Position numbers and translations under genes: made by a program | In this document: positions 59,682 through 64,000 of the stretch, one piece after another | Layout: the number at the start of each line of letters is the position of its first letter | Position numbering within the stretch: position 1 is the first letter of the stretch | Assembly: GCA_944548615.1 (NCBI GenBank) | Contig: OX155964.1 | Span: forward strand, 16,542,484-16,606,483 | Length of the DNA stretch: 64,000 nt | Reading direction: 5' to 3' | From: Micropterix aruncella | Taxonomy: Eukaryota > Arthropoda > Insecta > Lepidoptera > Micropterigidae | The notes under the pieces: model-generated | What the model was told of the DNA's origin: nothing | Databases searched by the model: none | What the model saw: the letters and a program-made list of their open reading frames with translations, nothing else

Positions 59682-62069
59682 ATGTATTTTTACTCCAAGG
59701 CTGTTGCCAATATTGGATATCAAGCCCACAAAATATATTTTCTGGCATGGGGAGGGTCCACAAATCAACTGCAGTTACTATGCGTAAATTCTTCCATCGT
59801 GATTAAAGACTTGAATGGTGAAATTGACGACTATACTCACATAGATACCATTGAAATAAGCAGTAGCGAAGATATTAAATCAATCGCCAACCTACCATCT
59901 TTGAAGGTTTTCTGTGTTAACATTAGGAGCTATTCAAAAAACATCGATGCCTTATTAGTACTGCTTGAAGATCTGAAAATAAATTTTGACCTTATTATTT
60001 TAACTGAATGCTGGAACAAAAATATAAGCCAGCTTATTTAATAACCTTGATGGTTATGTAGTAAAAGTAACTGAATTATCAATGCGCCAGAACGATGGTG
60101 TCATTGTTTATTACAAATCAAACCTTAATGTGACCATATCGGAACTACTCGTCACTGAATCAAACTGCTTGCAAATTTTAATAGACGATAAGTTATGTAT
60201 CTTTGCAGTTTATAGATCTCCATCTTACAAAAATATAAGCCCGTTCCTTGCATCGATTAGCTCAAAAATAAAGTCGACGAGTATTTCGTTTTCAGATGTT
60301 GCCCTTGTTGGAGATGTAAATATTAATATAATAAACCGAATGCATCCGCAAGCAGACGAATATCTAAACTTAATGGCTGAGCTTGGACTTCAAGTTGGAA
60401 TAAACAAACCAACTCGAGTGGAAAATGGATCGTGTTCCTGCATTGACCATACGATGATAAAATCTAAAAAGAAATGTATGTCGTTTGTTTATCAAAGTAA
60501 ATTCACTGACCATTTTCCAATTATGCTGATAATTCCAAGCGAAAATAAAAGAAATAATCATCACAAAACATTTACAAGGACAACACTAGAATTTGATAAA
60601 CTCACTGACCTACTAGACTCTGAACTCTGGGAAGATACTTTTATAGAGACAAACGTAGATATTGCTTTCGAAAAATTCATATCTATATTAAAAAGGCATA
60701 TTGATCAGTCCACAGTTACTAATACAGGCACTATTAGACACAGGAGTAGAAAAATAAAACCTTGGATTACCAGAGGTCTTGTAAATAGTATACACAAACG
60801 GGACAAGATTCACAAACAGCTGGTTAGAGATCCGGATAACTACGAACTATATATCTATTACAAAAAATACAGGAACCTTTGCAATAAACTAATTAAAACC
60901 GAGAAAGAGTTATACTATAAAAATAAATTACGCAGTTTCCAAAATGATACTAAGAAAGTATGGCAAACCATTAGAGAAATAACAAGCACAGGAAAACAGC
61001 CGGTAGATATAAACAAAATGAAAATAAACGGGAATATTGTAAACACCACTACAGATTCAAATGAAATAAGGGAACACTTAAATAATTTCTTTGCAAGCGT
61101 TGGTAGTAATCTAGCTCATGCTCACCTGCAGAACCTAAAAATGAGCGAGAGTCAACTAGTAAACTTGGCAAATAGCCCACAAGCGCATGCTCTTATCATT
61201 ATGCCATGTCTGCAACAAACTAATGAATCAGAAATACTTCAAATAATAAACCAATTGAAATGTAGTAAATCGTCAGGCCAGGATGGTATTTCTTCTTTTG
61301 TATTAAAACAAATAAAATCATACATAGTTTCTCCCTTAGTCCATATAATTAACCTGAGCCTAAAAATGGGAGTATTTCCTAAATGTTTGAAAACAAGTAT
61401 CATAACACCTATCGTTAAAGGTGGTGATTCTTTGGCCGCAGAGAATTATAGACCCATATCACTCTTGAGTACGGTGAGTAAAATTCTAGAACATGTGGTC
61501 AAACGGCGTCTTAACAGTTTTTTTAGACAAATACAATATTTTGGCACATCACCAGTTTGGCTTTCGGAAGGGGCTCGGTACAGGAGATGCGTTAATTGAA
61601 CTCACTGAACATGTCAAACAATCTTTAGATAAAGGAGAGAAATGTGCGGCAGTCTTGCTCGACCTTGCGAAGGCTTTCGACACTGTCTCGCACCCCTTGC
61701 TGATGACTAAACTGAAACGGATCGGACTCGGAGAAAATGCGCTAGAGTGGTTTAAATCGTATCTATCAGAAAGACTGCAGATGACTAGAATCCGCGAAGA
61801 ATATAGTTCTACACAGCATATAACGTATGGTGTCCCACAGGGCAGCGTGTTGGGTCCAATTCTCTTTTTGGTGTATCTAAACAAATTTTGCAATACCACT
61901 CAGGAGATCCGCTTTTGGCCAATCCAGTTTCTCTTATCTTGCCCCCAAATTTTATAATTGCCTACCACCTAACATTAAAGACATTAAAATATCATATAAA
62001 TTTAAAAATAGTTTGAGTGCCTACCTCTTAAATTTTACATATGCAGATATTGAAAACATTATTAAATAA
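59682..62069 (+). pseudogene. LINE ORF2, frameshifted and internally deleted
   Basis: Pieces in order: SLKVFCVNIRSYSKNIDALL ... IILTECW (endonuclease start); frame change near 60040; FAVYRSPSY, VALVGDVNINI, SCIDHTM and FTDHFPIML (endonuclease); GQDGISSFVLKQI, ENYRPISLLSTVSKILEHVV; frame change near 61540; HHQFGFRKGLGTGDALIELT, VLLDLAKAFDTVSHPLL, GVPQGSVLGPILFLVYLNKF. Then the YADD block and everything up to RRSAFGQSSFSYLAPKFYNC (about 61905) is deleted, followed by the normal end LPPNIKDIK...FKNSLSAYLLN. It cannot encode an active RT. Confidence 0.82.
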
Positions 62070-62487
62070 TTGAATCTCTATAATCTTTATAATAAAAACA
62101 TAATAGTATATGTAGTAATATAAATTGATGATTTCTAAACGTAATTTTATTTTAATTTTTGTGAATTTATTTTGTATATTATTAATACATATTATTTAAT
62201 ACATATATATATATATATATATTAATTTTTATCATGTTTTAAAATAAAATAATATTGACAATTTTCATGACATTTTCTTACGAATTTTTATTAGGTAATT
62301 AAGATATTTCTGTTACATTAAGTATGATTTTGATTATTTATATAAATATAATATTATAGATTTCTTAGGATAACTAAAATAAATTGTCTACCTTGGAACA
62401 GGCGGCAGCCTAGTTAGGTTAAGACTTTTGTATATTGAATGTACCCATAATTTTAACTCAATAAATAATTTGAATTTGAATTTATGT
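61970..62487 (+). other. LINE 3' UTR and (TTTGAA)n tail
   Basis: AT-rich with a short (TA)n (62203-62222), the block GGAACAGGCGGCAGCCTAGT and a terminal AATAAATAATTTGAATTTGA. The hexamer-like TTTGAA tail is common to insect Jockey/CR1-like LINEs. Confidence 0.6.
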
Positions 62488-62659
62488 TTGTTACTCTTTC
62501 ACGCAAAAACTACTGAATGGATTTTGATGAAACTTTACAATAATATAGCTTACACATCAGAGTAGCACAAAGGCTATAATTTATAAAGATGTATGGTTTT
62601 CTATCATCATTATCACAATTTTCCATCACCACGCGGGTAAAACCGCTGGGCGCAGCTAG

Positions 62660-63620
62660 TAAAAAATAAATTTACAATACAATTATCTATTAATGATGTA
62701 TATAAACATTTAAATACATTAATACATAATATAAGTTAATTCACGCAATTGTACATAGCATATCAGAATAGATAATAATATTTTACAGTTTAAAAAAAAA
62801 TAATCATCAGATGATTAATACAAATTGAAGATGTCGTGCGTCGTGCCTCGCATCAGAAAGGTAGGCAGTTATGGCGCAAAACGAAACAGCAATAAAGCTG
62901 TCCGGGCAATACTGCAGTATTTTCGATTGCGAAGCGATTGTCCAGCAACACTGGCCAGCAACCTCGGCCATACAAAAATATGTAGCTATATAGCCTCCAT
63001 ATACTAAAAATATTTCCGTATATTGCATAGTATGGCTGGTATTGCTAGCAATGTTTCCGGGCAAAGCATTGCAGCCACATATTGCAGCGAAAATGTAACC
63101 CGTTTAGAAGCACCATTACAAAATGTTATGCGGTAGGTGTCGAACAGTATTTTGGACGCGAAGCAGCGACTATGGCAGCATGTACATCGTAATTATCCTA
63201 TACGTGTATCAGCGTTGGCCTATTTACCCCCTTTATAATATTGAGCTTAATATCACAAAATATTATGCAAATAACCCATCAACCTAGATCACGAACCATT
63301 ATTTTAATTGCAATGGGTATTATCCTAACATCTGGTATAATTCCAAAAGGGAACAATGATAATCCCTCAGATATTAGCTTACCGGCAAATTGGGCGTTGT
63401 TTTACGTCTAGATGTTTAAATGTGAAGGTAAGAAATGTAACTATTGGGGATATACAGGATGTGATTGCATTTCGGGCAGTTTTTGTAGTGAGTGAATCAA
63501 TACGGCGAAATAAGCAACTTTTAATTTAAAAAAACGAAAAAAAATAAAATAAATATTTAAAAAAATGTTTTTTTCCTTTTTTGACAAATTTGTAAATTGT
63601 ACCTATTAAAGAAAAGTTTG
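62660..63620. other. Flank with inverted relative of the 58.5-kb repeat, no gene
   Basis: At about 62930-63120 the reverse complement (GGTGCTTCTAAACGGGTTAC, GGCTGCAATGCTTTGC) resembles 58528-58580. No coding similarity was recognised. Confidence 0.4.
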
Positions 63621-63623
63621 AGA

Positions 63624-63727
63624 AGCGTTGAGCGCGCTGTGCCATCTAGCGGTAGGTAATGTATCGCAAATACACAATATTAGCGACATTTTACCTACCG
63701 CTAGATAGCGCATCGTGCTAATAGCTG
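63624..63727. mobile_element. Short palindromic element with CTCF-like arms, copy 2
   Basis: The left arm GCCATCTAGCGGTAGGTAAT and the right arm ATTTTACCTACCGCTAGATA pair almost perfectly around 63676. The outer part GCGTTGAGCGCGCTGT matches copy 1 at 10101 (GCGTTGAGCGCACTAA). Confidence 0.7.
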
Positions 63728-63911
63728 TGGCGATGATAATGGTAGGTATTTGTGCGTATGTAAATTTGCCGATTTATTATGCGCAGTTATTTACTGACAA
63801 CCTGTCTCCGGAATTTGAATGTACCCGCGGCTTCGTTTGAGCTAGGAATCGACTTTTTAGATTTTAACGTGTCTTCTCAAGTTTCGTCTCCAAACATTTA
63901 TTTGTATCCAA

Positions 63912-63941
63912 GACTTCGTTCGAGCTGGGAATCGAACGAAG
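63912..63941. repeat. 10-bp stem hairpin
   Basis: CTTCGTTCGA-GCTGGGAA-TCGAACGAAG. A related, incomplete CGCGGCTTCGTTTGAGCTAG-GAATCGAC lies at 63824, so it may be part of a degenerate local duplication. Confidence 0.5.
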
Positions 63942-64000
63942 CCGCCGTTCCCTCCATTAAAAAAGCCACCATTTTAAAACGGTCTAAAAAATAAAAGCGC

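Larger units (their letters stand above)
58863..62659 (+). mobile_element. Non-autonomous Helitron-like element interrupted by a LINE
   Basis: The 5' end A|TCCTACTAACATTATAAACG plus CGAAAGTTTGTATGTATG stops at 58910. The remainder resumes at about 62488 with TTTGTTACTCTTTCACGCAA and AAACTACTGAATGGATTTTG. It ends CGCGGGTAAAACCGCTGGGC then GCAGCTAG|T at 62659. Rejoining the halves gives the same block order as the uninterrupted copy at 49635-49748. Without the LINE the element would be about 220 bp. Confidence 0.75.

Overview
The window looks like insect nuclear DNA, most likely from a moth or butterfly. It is AT-rich, has almost no uninterrupted host coding sequence, and carries a dense load of transposable elements. 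Three features point to Lepidoptera: Helitron-type ends that begin TCTATACTAATATTATAAA or TCCTACTAAnATTATAAACG and end GCAGCTAG before a T, a tRNA-derived SINE, and many short palindromic elements. This taxonomic call is inference from repeat style and not from a marker gene.

One host gene can be traced, and it lies on the minus strand. Four consecutive exons (56714-56825, 45026-45208, 15569-15686, 7758-7907) have consensus splice sites and compatible phases. They encode part of the extracellular ligand-binding (ANF-receptor, periplasmic-binding-protein-like) domain of a receptor guanylyl cyclase, most like the insect Gyc76C/Gyc32E class. Their introns are 11.5, 29.3 and 7.7 kb, so nearly everything else in the window is intronic mobile DNA. 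The gene continues beyond both edges.

Layout. 1-7.7 kb: a tandem array with CTCF-like motifs, two Helitron-like 5' ends, a decayed SWIM-domain (YqaJ-associated family) gene bracketed by direct repeats, and a SINE. 7.7-15.7 kb: exons D and C separated by LINE debris and dispersed repeats. 15.7-22.4 kb: two minus-strand LINE 3' fragments and a fold-back element. 22.48-31.40 kb: a complete, recent BEL/Pao LTR retrotransposon (1432-bp LTRs, CTAAG target duplication, one intact 1885-codon Gag-Pol). 31.7-34.6 kb: remnants of a retroelement with a PD-(D/E)XK-like tail domain and of a LINE RNase H domain. 35.2-43.5 kb: a necklace of long (TA)n tracts separating a tandem Penelope-like element, an intact CR1/Daphne-like LINE, a 772-bp palindromic transposon and smaller hairpins. 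44-48 kb: a SINE, exon B and a 17-bp minisatellite. 48.5-53.5 kb: a zinc-finger pseudogene with an inverted partial copy, Helitron ends, a MITE, a LINE fragment and a Tc1-like transposase remnant. 53.7-58.8 kb: MITEs, dispersed repeats and exon A. 58.86-62.66 kb: a Helitron interrupted by an internally deleted LINE. The right edge holds a palindrome related to the one at 10.1 kb.

I found no clear new multi-gene system. The most interesting items are the (TA)n-bracketed transposon cluster, a degenerate hammerhead-ribozyme-like fold in the Penelope-like 3' region, the BEL/Pao LTRs that carry a LINE tail in antisense, the SWIM/YqaJ-family relic, and the palindromic carriers of CTCF-like motifs.
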